DNA from: Megaleporinus macrocephalus
Taxonomy: Eukaryota > Chordata > Actinopteri > Characiformes > Anostomidae
NCBI GenBank assembly: GCA_021613375.1
Contig: CM038726.1
Coordinates: 16,999,341-17,063,340 of the forward strand
Length of the DNA stretch: 64,000 nt
Direction of reading: 5' to 3'
Below are positions 12,301 to 25,624 of the stretch, in pieces. A program made the translations under genes and the position numbers. A model generated the notes under the pieces. It had not been told where the DNA came from and did no database searches. It saw nothing but the letters and a program-made list of their open reading frames with translations. Within the stretch, counting starts at the first letter, position 1. Each line of letters begins with the position of its first letter.

Positions 12301-15300
12301 CACTAACACAAAACCTGAAATTCACTAACACAAAACCTGAAATTCACTAACACAAAACCTGAAATTCACTAACACTGACACAAAACCTGAAATTCACTAA
12401 CACAAAACCTGAAATTCACTAACACTAACACAAACCTAAAATTCACTAACACAAAACCTGAAATTCACTAACACAAAACCTGAAATTCACTAACACAAAA
12501 CCTGAAATTCACTAACACTAACACAAAATCAAAATTTACTAACACGAAACCTGAAATTCACTAATAAAAAACCTGAAATTCACTAACACTAACACAAAAC
12601 CTGAAATTCACTAACACAAATTCGAAATTCACTAATAAAAAACCTGAAATTTACTAACACTAACACAAAATCAAAATGTACTAACACGAAACCTGAAATT
12701 CACTAATAAAAAACCTGAAATTCACTAACACTAACACAAAACCTGAAATTCACTAACACTAACACAAAACCTGAAATTCACTAACACAAAACCTGAAATT
12801 CACTAACACAAAACCTGAAATTCACTAACACTAGCACAAAACCTGAAATTCACTAACACTAGCACAAAACCTGAAATTCACTAACACAAAACCTGAAATT
12901 CACTAACACTAACACAAAATCAAAATTTACTAACACGAAACCTGAAATTCACTAATAAAAAACCTGAAATTCACTAACACTAACACAAAACCTGAAATTC
13001 ACTAACACAAAACCTGAAATTCACTAACACAAAACCTGAAATTCACTAACACTAACACAAAACCTGAAATTCACTAACACAAAACCTGAAATTCACTAAC
13101 ACTAACACAAACCTAAAATTCACTAACACAAAACCTGAAATTCACTAACACTAACACAAAACCTGAAATTCACTAACACAAAACCTGAAATTCACTAACA
13201 CAAAACCTGAAATTCACTAACACTAACACAAAACCTGAAATTCACTAACACAAAACCTGAAATTCACTAACACTAACACAAAACCTGAAATTCACTAACA
13301 CAAAACCTGAAATTCACTAACACTAACACAAAACCTGAAATTCACTAACACTAACACAAAACCTGAAATTCACTAACACGAAACCTGAAATTCACTAACA
13401 CAAAACCTGAAATTCACTAACACAAAACCTGAAATTCACTAACACAAAACCTGAAATTCACTAACACAAAACCTGAAATTCACTAACACGAAACCTGAAA
13501 TTCACTAACACAAAACCTGAAATTCACTAACACGAAACCTGAAATTCACTAACACAAAACCTGAAATTCACTAACACAAAACCTGAAATTCACTAACACT
13601 GACACAAAACCTGAAATTCACTAACACTAACACAAAACCTGAAATTCACTAACACGAAACCTGAAATTCACTAACACAAAACCTGAAATTCACTAACACT
13701 GACACAAAACCTGAAATTTACTAACACTAACACAAAACCTGAAATTCACTAACACAAAACCTGAAATTCACTAACACTAACACAAAACCTGAAATTCACT
13801 AACACAAAACCTGAAATTCACTAACACAAAACCTGAAATTCACTAACACTAACACAAAACCTGAAATTCACTAACACAAAACCTGAAATTCACTAACACT
13901 AACACAAACCTAAAATTCACTAACACAAAACCTGAAATTCACTAACACTAACACAAAACCTGAAATTCACTAACACAAAACCTGAAATTCACTAACACAA
14001 AACCTGAAATTCACTAACACTAACACAAAACCTGAAATTCACTAACACAAAACCTGAAATTCACTAACACTAACACAAAACCTGAAATTCACTAACACAA
14101 AACCTGAAATTCACTAACGCTAACACAAAACCTGAAATTCACTAACACTAACACAAAACCTGAAATTCACTAACACAAAACCTGAAATTCACTAACACTG
14201 ACACAAAACCTGAAATTCACTAACACTAACACAAAACCTGAAATTCACTAACACAAAACCTGAAATTCACTAACACTAACACAAACCTAAAATTCACTAA
14301 CACAAAACCTGAAATTCACTAACACAAAACCTGAAATTCACTAACACAAAACCTGAAATTCACTAACACTGACACAAAACCTGAAATTCACTAACACAAA
14401 ACCTGAAATTCACTAACACTAACACAAACCTAAAATTCACTAACACAAAACCTGAAATTCACTAACACAAAACCTGAAATTCACTAACACTAACACAAAA
14501 TCAAAATTTACTAACACGAAACCTGAAATTCACTAATAAAAACCTGAAATTCACTAACACTAACACAAAACCTGAAATTCACTAACACAAATTCGAAATT
14601 CACTAATAAAAAACCTGAAATTTACTAACACTAACACAAAATCAAAATGTACTAACACGAAACCTGAAATTCACTAATAAAAAACCTGAAATTCACTAAC
14701 ACTAACACAAAACCTGAAATTCACTAACACTAACACAAAACCTGAAATTCACTAACACAAAACCTGAAATTCACTAACACAAAACCTGAAATTCACTAAC
14801 ACTAGCACAAAACCTGAAATTCACTAACACTAGCACAAAACCTGAAATTCACTAACACAAAACCTGAAATTCACTAACACTAACACAAAATCAAAATTTA
14901 CTAACACGAAACCTGAAATTCACTAATAAAAAACCTGAAATTCACTAACACTAACACAAAACCTGAAATTCACTAACACAAATTCGAAATTCACTAATAA
15001 AAAACCTGAAATTCACTAACACTAACACAAAATCAAAATTTACTAACACGAAACCTGAAATTCACTAATAAAAAACCTGAAATTCACTAACACTAACACA
15101 AAACCTGAAATTCACTAACACAAATTCGAAATTCACTAATAAAAAACCTGAAATTCACTAACACAAAATCAAAATTTACTAACACGAAACCTGAAATTCA
15201 CTAATAAAAAACCTGAAATTCACTAACACTAACACAAAACCTGAAATTCACTAACACTAACACAAAACCTGAAATTCACTAACACTAACACAAAACCTGA

Positions 15301-16399
15301 AATTCACTAACACAAATTCGAAATTCACTAATAAAAAACCTGAAATTCACTAACACAAAACCTGAAATTCACTAACACAAATTCGAAATTCACTAATAAA
15401 AAACCTGAAATTCACTAACACTAACATGAAACCTGAAATGCGGCCCACTCTCAGCCAAAAACACACAAAGTTCAAAAAACCCTCTCAAAATAAAATAAAT
15501 AATATAAAAAACACAGTCTACAATTCAAGGACATGTAAATCAAGGAATTCCTTTAATGTTACGGTACTTTGGCACTGTTGTTCGGCAGCAGAGGGTACCA
15601 ATGACTTTGGCATGCTAGCTGAGACTTTCCTTTCTGCTTCTGCTGTTTTGGCTGCTTTCCGTATGCCAACAGTATCAAACTTGTAATGCAGAAGTTCTTG
15701 TGTGCACTTCGCCTCAGAAACTGTGAAACAGTTCCACATGGGCAGCGTTTTCACCGTGTCAGCACTTTCTGTTGCATTGTTTCTCATTTTCATTACCATT
15801 AAAATCAACTCCTAAAGCTACCACTCTCTCTGAACTCATTACATAGCATCACATAACAGATGTTTTATATGTATTTACTGCATCTGAGAAATTACTAGTA
15901 TAACAGTAGTATAACTAATAACAGTAGCTGAGCTAACATGACATTGGCATTTCTCTGTTTATTCAAATCTTTTTGTAAATTTTAAACCACATCATCTACT
16001 TTGGCTCTATGTGGTCTCAATAATGCTTATGTTTAAAGTCTAAGCACCAGCTAATATGAAAATGTCCAACACTGATCCTGACTTGTGATTATTAATAGTC
16101 AGAAAGCGTTTTATAAGTCAGGGAATGTTGTAAAGCCTCAGCCTGGCAGCTACAAAACAGCCATAGAAGGTAACTGGAAGAACAGTGAAACTGAAATGTT
16201 ACTGGAACCTTTACTGCTGCAGTAGGGAGACAGATCGATTGCCTTTATAGAGCACTGCCCACAAATGACCTACTACTCAGGTGTACTGTAAAGTGAGTTT
16301 GGACCCTGTACACGGTGCACTACTCTGAAACGCTGCAACAGAAGGTGGAGGAAGCTTAGAATTGTTGTGTGCCTGAAAGGGCAGTGTGAGAAGATTCAC
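9316..16399 (-). other. dab2ip intron G-H
   Basis: 7084 nt, of which about 5 kb is the 22/28-bp minisatellite. The flanks 9320-10446 and 15440-16399 are unique. No exon or known element was recognised in them. Confidence 0.75.
10447..15439 (+). repeat. 5-kb minisatellite, 22- and 28-bp units
   Basis: The basic 22-bp unit is CACAAAACCTGAAATTCACT+AA. A 28-bp form carries an extra CACTAA. About 200 units. Variant units (AACACGAAACC, CACTGACAC, AAATTTACTAA, AAATCAAAATTTAC, ACAAATTCGAAATTC, CTAATAAAAAACC) act as markers and show block duplication: the variant at 11717 recurs at 13711 (offset 1994) and the TCAAAATTTA variant at 12529 recurs at 14501 (offset 1972, exactly one 22-bp unit fewer). The last 900 bp is enriched in the ATTCG and AATAAAAAA variants. 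On the sense strand each unit contains ATTTCAGGTTTTG. Confidence 0.97.
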
Positions 16400-16601
16400 C
16401 TGATCCATTTGGGACACCACCTCAGCCAGTAAGGAGTGCAGGGTGGAAAGTTCACGGCCCAGGTCGATGTAGCCCTCGAAACCCGCCGTGTTGGAGATGG
16501 TTTCTGGATTAGAGATTTCCAGCAAAAAGCGCTGCATGTTGGTCCATTCATGCTCCAGAAACTGGTTCATGAAGGACATGTACTCCTCTTTGTTGCCAAA
16601 C
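16400..16601 (-). CDS. dab2ip: dab2ip exon G: end of RasGAP domain
   Basis: Last base of Lys445 and residues 446-512; 202 nt. It opens [20 protein letters not shown] and ends [14 protein letters not shown]. The donor is CAG/GTGAAT. The acceptor is CTCTCTCAG/G, preceded on the sense strand by almost 300 nt of pure CT repeat (16604-16899), an exceptional pyrimidine tract. The exon is 1 mod 3 long, so skipping it would shift the frame and truncate the protein just after the GAP core. See the findings on splicing. Confidence 0.95.
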
Positions 16602-16602
16602 C

Positions 16603-16901
<299 letters not shown>

Positions 16902-17378
16902 ATAGTAGTTTAGTAATTTATAGGCAGGTCATATAGACTATATAAAGTCAGAAGCCACAGATGTAGGACAGGAACTAGACATCATAGGAGTTGAATGCCT
17001 CTCAAAAGTACCTAGCTATTACATGAAGTGCTTATTTACACTGCTTGATGCGTATGAGACATAATTTTCTGATAATTTTAAGATTAAATTTTTATCTGAA
17101 ATGTTTTTTTTAATCCTTTTATGGTGGAGAGATATGTGTGGAGCAAAGTAGCCTCCAAAGAAAACTTAGTGTTTGGAATTTCCACTATTGCACTTATAAA
17201 CATTACATATATAAACATTAGACATGAAGATTACACATGAAGACTTACCGGTGTTCAAGAGTGTTTCTCAAATAATTAGCTTTCAGATAATTTAGCATCA
17301 AACCATCTTAAATAAATAACCTAAAAACAGCACAAATAGTGGCACAACGTTTTTTTTTTTCGAATTATTAACACTATT

Positions 17379-18042
17379 TAAAGGTGTAGAATTAGCACGG
17401 ACTGAAGTGACGTGTCCCCACCACTAATTTGATCCCCTCCAGAAAAAAAGACCCAGATCGGTCAACGTCTGAGGTACAGAAAGGGTTAAATCAGGTTCTC
17501 TACTCGAGTCTATGGCCAGTGTGATTGGCCGTGCCTTGCCCTGCTGAGACTTTGTAGCTACGTTTGGTTGACAGCAGCACTAAAACTGATAAGAAAACTT
17601 TCCAGTCATACGCAAGTGAGGATGGCAGCAAAAAAATTTTTTTTTAAAGAAACGTGTAAGTCACTTCAAGTCAAGTTCACTAATGAAATGAGTTCATCAT
17701 AACGTTAATGGCAACAGCTCAGCTTTGGCACACAGCATACAGCAGGCTAACATCGTCTGTAGTTATAAATAATAAGCAGTGTTCCTACTTTTATTGATGC
17801 TCATGTATTAGAGATTAGTTGAACTGTGGATGGAGTAGTGTTGATAAGTCTTTAGATGTTAACTCACTGTTTACTGGTTTGAAACGGGCTGAAACGAGCC
17901 TGTGTCTTATAGTTTAATTGAGACATTAAGAAAGATTTTTTTTCTGGGATTGTTACTGATAACAGTGGCGGGGGGCGTGGCATGACGATGTAGATTCATA
18001 GGTCCCCACCAATACCAAGATCAAATCTACACCCTTGATAGT
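17379..18042 (+). mobile_element. possible TIR element (unclassified)
   Basis: The left end AAGGTGTAGAATT pairs imperfectly with the right end AATCTACACCCTT, and both ends are followed inwards by a GTCCCCACCA phrase. The body has no transposase. The termini and target duplication are uncertain. Confidence 0.4.
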
Positions 18043-18235
18043 CAACACCAGCTGCAGAGGGGGATCAGAGTTAGCTTAGCTGCTCTGTGGTAACACCCTT
18101 TTTCATTTAACTAGTTTTCTGTTACTGCAGTGAGTCACTTTAAAGCCTGATGAAGTTTTAAAGCATGTCACCATTTATTTATTAGTAAAGCAACAATTAC
18201 AGTGCAAAGCAGAGAGAAATAACACTCTCCTCACT

Positions 18236-18270
18236 CTCCTCTCTCTCTCTCTCTCTCTCTCCTCTCTCTC

Positions 18271-18323
<53 letters not shown>
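18236..18323 (+). repeat. (CT)n microsatellite
   Basis: CT run with several TCC interruptions, about 88 bp; GA on the gene's sense strand. Confidence 0.9.
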
Positions 18324-18326
<3 letters not shown>

Positions 18327-18749
18327 AGAGGGAAAATCACAACTGAGTCAAACGTGAACTTTAACCATCTGTTTATCAGTAAATCCTCTCTCTGTGATGT
18401 GTAAAATCCTAATGTTAATATTAATAATATTAATAATTAAATAGTAATATTAAAATAATATTATTATTAATAATATTAATGGGAAAAACACCATCAGGTT
18501 ACTTCATCGTCAATATGCGAATATTGAGTCAAAATGCTGAAAGTATAAATACCTGTTTAAACTCAACACAGTTTAAGGCGTGTGTAAGGAGGTAGGCAGG
18601 GTGTACAGTGCTTACTGAGGGGTCTAAGCTTTCATTACTTGTTAGCTACATCAGTCTCGAAGCTCCAGTGCAAAACCAAAGGAGTGAACTGGCTGATCAA
18701 CTGCGTGTACAGATAAACATGTAAGGTGAAACATAGGATCGTTCCGTAC

Positions 18750-18986
18750 TTGGTAAAGTTGGCGAGGTTCTGCGTGACCTTGGCGATGAGTGTGAGGGTG
18801 CGTGCTGTTCGGTCATCAGGGTACTCCTGGGTCAGATTGAACAGTGAGGGGGACATGATGGCCGGACACAGGAACCGCAAAAACAGCGAGGCGCTGATCA
18901 AACGCTCGCTGATGTCTGGTCGCCCCCGGTTACCACACTCCTGCCGCCATGACGCGAACACCTCTTTCAGTTCTCGTGGGAAAACA
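18750..18986 (-). CDS. dab2ip: dab2ip exon F: RasGAP domain, FLR motif
   Basis: Residues 366-444 plus two bases of Lys445; 237 nt. The acceptor is TTTTCCAG/T and the donor AA/GTACGG. It reads [20 protein letters not shown] and then [20 protein letters not shown]. The FLRFLCPA block is the second RasGAP signature; its Arg (residue 403) stabilises the arginine-finger loop. It ends [25 protein letters not shown]. Reading through the donor would give only a short run-on, which supports splicing at AA/GTACGG. Conservation is very high. Confidence 0.95.
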
Positions 18987-19114
18987 CTGGAAAAGGTAGA
19001 AGCACTGTATGTAAGAAGACTTTAGTTAGAACTGGTCGTTACAGTCAGTAAGGTTTAGATTATAAGCAACAGTAAAAAAAAAAAACTTTAACTGTTGCTA
19101 GTTGCTATAGTTAC
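18987..19114 (-). other. dab2ip intron E-F (128 nt)
   Basis: Short intron from GTAACT to TTTTCCAG, with a T run (19076-19085 on the plus strand as A) upstream of the acceptor. Nothing else in it. Confidence 0.9.
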
Positions 19115-19259
19115 CAGTAGGAGTTGATGATTTTGCAGAAGGCCAGCTCGCAGCACATCTTCAGGTTGCTCTGGTGCTCAGGAAGGTCACTGGGCGCACA
19201 CTTGGATGGGTCCACCTCACAATTCTCATCTGATTCATACAAAGCCTTTATGAACTCGC
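19115..19259 (-). CDS. dab2ip: dab2ip exon E: RasGAP domain, central helices
   Basis: Residues 318-366 ([20 protein letters not shown], then [20 protein letters not shown]). The exon is 145 nt. The acceptor is CTGCAG/GC, following a pyrimidine-rich tract, and the donor is TG/GTAACT. Its first two bases finish Gly318 and its last two start Cys366. The sequence is almost the same in all SynGAP-family members. Only the 128-nt intron 18987-19114 separates it from exon F, the shortest intron in the window. Confidence 0.95.
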
Positions 19260-19461
19260 CTGCAGTCGGAGAGCGAGAGAGGCGGAGAGAGAGAGAGAGT
19301 CAGAATGAGAACCAAACAGCAAACATGAATATTTCTGATTTTCTTCACACTATTGTTTTCTTATTTTGATCTCAATAACTTCATACTGTTGACAGCAGAT
19401 GCATAAATCACACAACAATTAAACAGCTCTGAGCTCACACAACAGCCTGAAATATATAATA

Positions 19462-20230
19462 GAGATGGACCGATCAGTGTTTCTGAGGCCGATTCCGATC
19501 GCCAATCACCTTTCAGCGCGATTGACCGATAGTCAATACCTATCGAGGGCAGGGCTGTATGCCATGGCTGGGCTACATGCAATTATTAGCACAAGCAAGT
19601 CATGAAACATCGTTGAAACATGGTTATCTAGAATTATAAACTCAATCATTCTGGCTGTGGTTCCTTTAGCTCTCTGGCTGTTGCTGCTGCCGGTCAGATC
19701 TGGTCTGTATGGTGTTCTGGGTTGTTTGTTTTGTGTTAGCTGTGTGTGCTAGCTCTGCTGTTTACTGATACTCACTGTATTCAGCTGTGTGGTGTCTCTT
19801 AAGTGCCGTATCAGATCAGTAGTGTTAAATGTCTTTGTTTTGGTTCCCCACTAGACACGTTGATGTTACAGATGTTACAGGACGCCCTATATGAGTGTGT
19901 GTAACGTATGCTAAAACATTGCCAGACGGACGAGGTCTTCATTCCGCACATGCAGTGACCACCATAAACTGTTCTTGCGAGGCCACTGCTTTAGTCAGTC
20001 TGTCAAAAATTAAACGGTATGTATTTACACTTAGCGGTTCAGATAGTAATTGCAGGGACCTGGCCGGAGGGGGTTTCATGGAGGTCTCCTTTTCCTGGAT
20101 GAAACGCTAGCTGGAAATACAGAAATTAGGCTCATTTGTTTATCGCCATCGGTCGGTTTCAGGATTGGCTAAATTGGATAAATATTTTGATGAGAAATTG
20201 CCTGATACCGATAAATAACTGATGGATTCC
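19462..20230 (+). mobile_element. hAT-like relic (GGACCGATC type)
   Basis: Begins TAGAGATGGACCGATCAGTG, the usual terminus of a fish hAT group. Near the other end, CATCGGTCGGTTTCAGGATT and CTGATACCGATAAATAAC resemble the inner part of the opposite terminus. The outermost right end is lost. No transposase was recognised. Confidence 0.5.
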
Positions 20231-20358
20231 TAAATCTGTAATACATATTTAAACCTTATTTGTATAGCACAATGTTTAATACTGTCCCAAAACAACTTTC
20301 CAAACTGAAATTTAAATTTGTAACTATATCTTTGGTATTGAGGTCCTGTGGATTCCTT

Positions 20359-20361
<3 letters not shown>

Positions 20362-20414
<53 letters not shown>
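20362..20414 (+). repeat. (TA)n microsatellite
   Basis: About 26 uninterrupted TA units. Confidence 0.95.
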
Positions 20415-20419
<5 letters not shown>

Positions 20420-22059
20420 AATCTAAGCAGCATTGCAATGATATGGCTGAAATGGGGAGATGGCTGAAAAACAAATTTTACATTACTTCTTTTTAAAAGT
20501 CATCTTTAAAAAGTTCACGGTCTACCCTTGTACAACCCTACGCAAAAGACAGTCTATGTCTAATTGTGTTTGGCACTGATCATCCTACTCTTGCTGTCTG
20601 ACAACTCAGACCACAGACAGTGGATATGACTCAGACCACAAAGACTGGAGACACAACACAAGCCTCGGACTAAACTCGAGTCATTGTGAACCTCTGTTCG
20701 CTCATGATAAGTTTAGAACATCCAGAAACTAATTTTACATGGGGATTTGGGGAAGAGATAGGGAAATAACAGCTAGACTCTAAAGGATATGGCTTGCCCT
20801 CATATGACCCCCAAGCAAAACAGGCAGCTCATGCACAGTTGTGTTTGGCACTGATCATTCTGCTCTTGCCGTCTTGTTCATTGTTTTGATTAACTGAGCA
20901 TAAAGTGCCATACAGGTCTATCTCCTGCCCTTTATTCGTCCTCTCCATACGACTCAATCTTGAAGAGTGCGCTGCCAAACAATGTAAGAGTGTTTCACGA
21001 GTCACATTAGTCTCAGAAACACGATGCATTATTCAGCAGTGCCATATGCATTCCTAATAGAAACCTGAATTAGAGGAATATACACAGTGTATATTTACTC
21101 ATACACACACACACAGAGACCCCGGCGCTCATATAAATAGTATGAAATATTTTTCTTTGCAGATAAACAGCCAGTAAGGGCATTTTTAGATCTCTGGACT
21201 GCAAATACATTAATTCATGCTGGGCTTATCTGAGAGTGAAAGCCAACTACAAATAGAGGCCTGCTCCGGGTGTGTGTGCGTGTGTGTTCAGACTTATCTA
21301 AAGACCATCAGGCAATGCAGTACCAAATGAGCCTTGTTTGGTGATGTTTCTGTGCCTGTGATCCCACATTATTGGCACTGAACAGACTACTGGACCTTTT
21401 AAGTTGAAAATGGGTTTTTAATCCTAATTTCTATATAAATTATAACCCTGCTGCCACATGATCTTTTATAATTATATTCACATAATTGTCGGAAAACTCA
21501 CTTATCTAAACATAAATACATATTAGGTTACTAAGGTTTTTGTGCAAACACATGGATTTGTAAACTCCTGCTGGTGTGGGTTCTTTTGGAGAAACTTTAA
21601 ACTGGATTAAGTGCTCTAAAGCTTTACATGTTATATATATAATTACAAGGTAATTCCATTATAAAGTTGGATAACAGCCATTAAAAATATATATATAAAA
21701 AAATTAAAATGGAAAAATAGGAATCAATTTAACTTTAGAGACCTGTTTGCTCTCCCGAATGGTTTATATGTGCTCTACCAAATGGTTTATATGTTAACTG
21801 CTCTGTAGTAATATTAATTGATAAATATGAACAAATGTGAACTCATGTAAGCATGTAACCAAATAAAAAGTATTTATACTCCCATAGAAAAACATAATCC
21901 TGTCAGTTTTTTTAATGATAGGATTGAATGCATCATAAAATCAATAAAATATATATCTAGTAGCTGTCATTTATCTAACTGTACTTTTACCAGTTGCACT
22001 GTTATTAAAGTAAAAAAAAAACACTGATAACAAAAACATATGCTCGAGAGATTCCTTAC

Positions 22060-22204
22060 CCAGAGCATCCTGAAGATATTTTTGGCCCACGAGTTTGAGG
22101 TACTCCTCAATGGCCTTGGTGCCCAGTGTGTTCTCGCGAAAGATCAAGTGCTCGTTCTCTCCACAACGATCCACCTCAGACATCATCAGATCAGTCAGGA
22201 AGTC
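22060..22204 (-). CDS. dab2ip: dab2ip exon D: RasGAP domain with arginine finger
   Basis: Residues 270-317 plus the first base of Gly318; 145 nt. The acceptor is ATTCAG/GAC and the donor G/GTAAGG. It contains [20 protein letters not shown] followed by [17 protein letters not shown]. The Arg of the FRENT motif (residue 292) aligns with the catalytic arginine finger of p120GAP and neurofibromin, which completes the Ras active site. The motif is intact, so the protein should be GAP-competent. It is separated from exon C by the 26.5-kb intron and ends in phase 1. Confidence 0.95.
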
Positions 22205-23394
22205 CTGAATTAACAAATAAAGAAGATTCAGGCAGAGAAAGAATTGCGCCCTCTGTTGGAGAAACTTCAGACTACTACACATGAGTAAATGAGGGAGTTT
22301 CAAGGCCATGTCTTTTACATATCAATAATAATGAGCTGTTATCTGTGGGAAACCATCTTTTACATTTATATTTTTTACATGTTCATACTTTTACAACTCA
22401 TCTGAACCATGAGGACATCAAAGCTGTTGGGAAAATTGACACTGGGATATTATTCGATATTTTTTAGCAATCAGTTTAAAATGAAATGAAAGTTCTCGGT
22501 TAGCTCCCGTTTCCAAAAAAGCAATTACAACCTCTAATGCATAGTCATCGGCTTAGCACTGCAATCCTTGTTTTGCCATTAAACATTGGATGCTGCAACT
22601 TACTATAATGGGGGAAATGGCGCTTTAGCACCTGTAGGTGAAAAACCAAAGGGGCGACCGCTTCTCTCTTGTGCTTTGTATATGCTATGTTATAGAAAGT
22701 TCCCTCTCAAAGCAATTTACCAGAATAAGAATATTATAATTAAGTATTAACTGATGTGTTATTAAACATCCACTTCACTAATGAATTGTACTACTTACTA
22801 CTACGTTTTACATGGACATTTTTACTCCTGACTGCCAGAATCAGGCTTCTAACACATGTTTATACTGTGCCGGTCAAATGTAAATTAAATGTTGCACTTG
22901 TGTTCATTTGCATGGTTGTTTGTGGTGTATAAGCCACGAAACTACCCACTAAGCAACTAGGTCATTAAGATAAAGCGAGAGCAGAAAACCAATTTACAAA
23001 TAACTAATGCTGTCATTAGCCCTAAATGTTTACCATATGGTGTGAGCATCCGTAGCATTAACATTGTTCAGATGAGTTTCTGAGGGTGACTAAATAAATC
23101 AAACATTTTAATGAAGGTGAAATTCTGGAAGGTGTACTGTAATTGCAACATGTAGCAACACAAGTGCAATAAGCAATTTTGTCCATACCGTGCAGTCCTA
23201 ACACGAAAGTAGGGAAACCAGAGATAGAGTGCAAAAAGGGTCCAATCTAATCTAACCAGCAGGGAACCAATCAGGAGCTGATTTGTACAGGAAGTACAGA
23301 GTTTGGTATTGGTATACACCATAGCAACTGCACACACAAAAAATACTTCTCCAATATTCTACAGGGTTGGGCTGATTTAGTAAGTGTAAATATA

Positions 23395-23465
23395 TTGACC
23401 AATCAGAGCAGACCAGAAAACACTGGGCTCATCAGAGGCCGAGCTTAAAAGACACAGTAGTTCCA
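23395..23465 (-). repeat. dispersed repeat, reverse copy of 8225-8330
   Basis: CCAATCAGAGCAGACCAG followed by ACACTGGGCTCATCAG and CTTAAAAGACACAG: the reverse complement of the phrases at 8225-8330. Confidence 0.5.
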
Positions 23466-24937
23466 ACAGAGGGTGATGGTATGGTATGGCTTATGGTATG
23501 AGGAACAATAAAAAGAGTTTTTTAGGATAATTGAAACATAAATCTAACACGGTAGACCACAAAATAAGAGTTAAAACAACATTTAAAACATCTTAAATTA
23601 AAAAAATCATCTTCAAAACTAACCTTGAGTCTTTTACACTGTGCCAAATCATAACCTCCACTGAAACTGTGTCTAAAGCTGGCAACTGTGTACTGCTTAT
23701 TTTTTAAAATAATAAAAAAAAAGAATACAGCAATTTTTAATAAATATGCAGACAAAGAAACTGAAAATGTATCTTAAATATTACAGTCAATCTGTTAAAT
23801 TTACCTGAACTGGTCACACCTGCTCTAACGAGGGTAGAATAAAGTCTGATTACAAAGATCACGAAATACACAGTTAACGGTAACCAGCGGAGCAGCCAGT
23901 CCTGCTGCAGCTGCTGAGTACAGAACCGTCCAAATCTTCCCCCGACTGCACTTGATAGGTGCCGATTTCAAAGCCAACAGCTACACATTAAAAACGGATA
24001 AAAATAGCTGCATTCAGTTCAATGCCAAAACACACACGCACTGGCAGTGAGCGACTAGCTGGCTTTCACTAGTCAATGAAACCGCTACTGCTGGTGTGCT
24101 TAATCAGTGGAAGCTAAGCGACAGTAAGAAGCTTTTGGAGTGTTCAGATTCATCGGTAGGTCATTTTATAAAAAAAAAGTGGGACAGGTGTCGAGTGTGG
24201 CGCGAGAGCATGAAATCAGACTGAACTGCATGAACCTTATAGCCAATGCGGGAGTCGACAGGCCTGTTCACACAATATGCTCAGTATTACATAAAAAATG
24301 TATTAGCTCCATTTGTTGGACTGTATTGATAGATTTCTGTCGTGTGGTTACACACCTACTTCAGAATATTCCTTTTAATTACTTCAAATGTGGCTCATCA
24401 GCCAAAACATGTTTACTTCTCACTAATACAGGAGAAAAGCACAGAACAGACCTGAACTGTCTTATTTATAATTCTTTTTTTTTACAAATAACAGGATGGT
24501 GTAATGAACAACCTCCAGTCTACTCAAGTCTATTATTTAACCACTCTAGGCATACGGTAGCACAGTGCTAATTGCTCAGGTATAAGCTTTAATTACTAGT
24601 TAGCCTTGTAGCTTCAGTTCAAAGCTGGATAAACAAACTTCACATACCAATCTAAACTCGGCTGGTCTACCTTTGAAGTAAGGGCATAAACTGCATCGAT
24701 TAGATTTTCCCCTTCAGCTACCTGAAAAATCAGAACGGGTGTTGCACCCCCCACAGTTCCTGCAGTACTGAAACTTTGCCTGCCAAGCGGCACTAAGCTT
24801 TTAGCTGTGGGCTAAGCTTCTCATGTAGAAACGCTGGAGAGAACGCTGTTCCCAGAATGATGACTCCTTCTCTGCCTATCGATTTCTCCCCCCCACCCCT
24901 ATTTTCTACTTTTCTCTCAGAATGTACATCCCTCGCA

Positions 24938-24979
<42 letters not shown>
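24938..24979 (+). repeat. (CT)n microsatellite
   Basis: About 20 CT units in a pyrimidine-rich neighbourhood. Confidence 0.95.
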
Positions 24980-24984
<5 letters not shown>

Positions 24985-25435
24985 TATCCAGCCTCCACTC
25001 CATCTCTGTCCGTCTGTCTCCCTCTCTCTCCCTCTCATGACACAGCACAAATGTAAATAAGAGAGCGCTGAGCTGAACATTTTGCCTGGAACGCTGCGTT
25101 TTCCTGCCACACTGCTAAGTACGATGTTCTCTGAATCAGCTAGTTGAGCTACAGCTTATTCAACCTCGCTCTAATAAAAATAACCCCAGCCATGCCTCAC
25201 AGCTACATGAGGCCCTTATCCAGCATCAGTTTTCCACTCTGTCTCCGCTGATCTAGCGCACTTTGTGTTAAAAGCCACACTGATCCCCACGCAGTACTGG
25301 CAGTTGCGTTTGTGTATGTGGCTTCAGGCCTCAGCCAAACCAAACAGCAACCTAAACCTAAGACAACAAACATTATTTATTAAAACATAGTGTTGGTCAT
25401 TATTGTCAGTTCTGGTCAACATTTCTAGTCAGCCA

Positions 25436-25500
25436 TGTTCTGAAATCCAGAAAGAGGAGGGTGTTATAGCAGCAAAGAGGAGACCAACTCCATATAACTC
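25436..25500 (+). mobile_element. 3' end fragment of a Tc1-like transposase gene
   Basis: GTGTTATAGCAGCAAAGAGG followed by AGACCAACTCCATATAA matches the C-terminal end (VIAAKRRPTPY-stop type) of the common fish Tc1 transposase. Only the tail is present. Confidence 0.6.
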
Positions 25501-25624
25501 CATTGTGATGGACTGGTATTGGCAATAATAATGTTTATGCACACTTAAAACCAATTCTTATGTAAACAATTCTGTTTTGAGAGTACAATAAGTACACACA
25601 AAAACTTAATCAGGAACAACTAAG

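Larger units (their letters stand above)
19260..22059 (-). other. dab2ip intron D-E
   Basis: 2800 nt. It holds a hAT-like relic (about 19462-20230), a (TA)n run (20362-20414), a unique CNE-like stretch near 21140-21300 and otherwise AT-rich unique DNA. Confidence 0.7.

Noticed and set aside
10447..15439. CRISPR-like array or telomere-like repeat
   Set aside because: Units are contiguous with no unique spacers, and the sense-strand TTAGTG words are not TTAGGG. It is a minisatellite in a eukaryotic intron.
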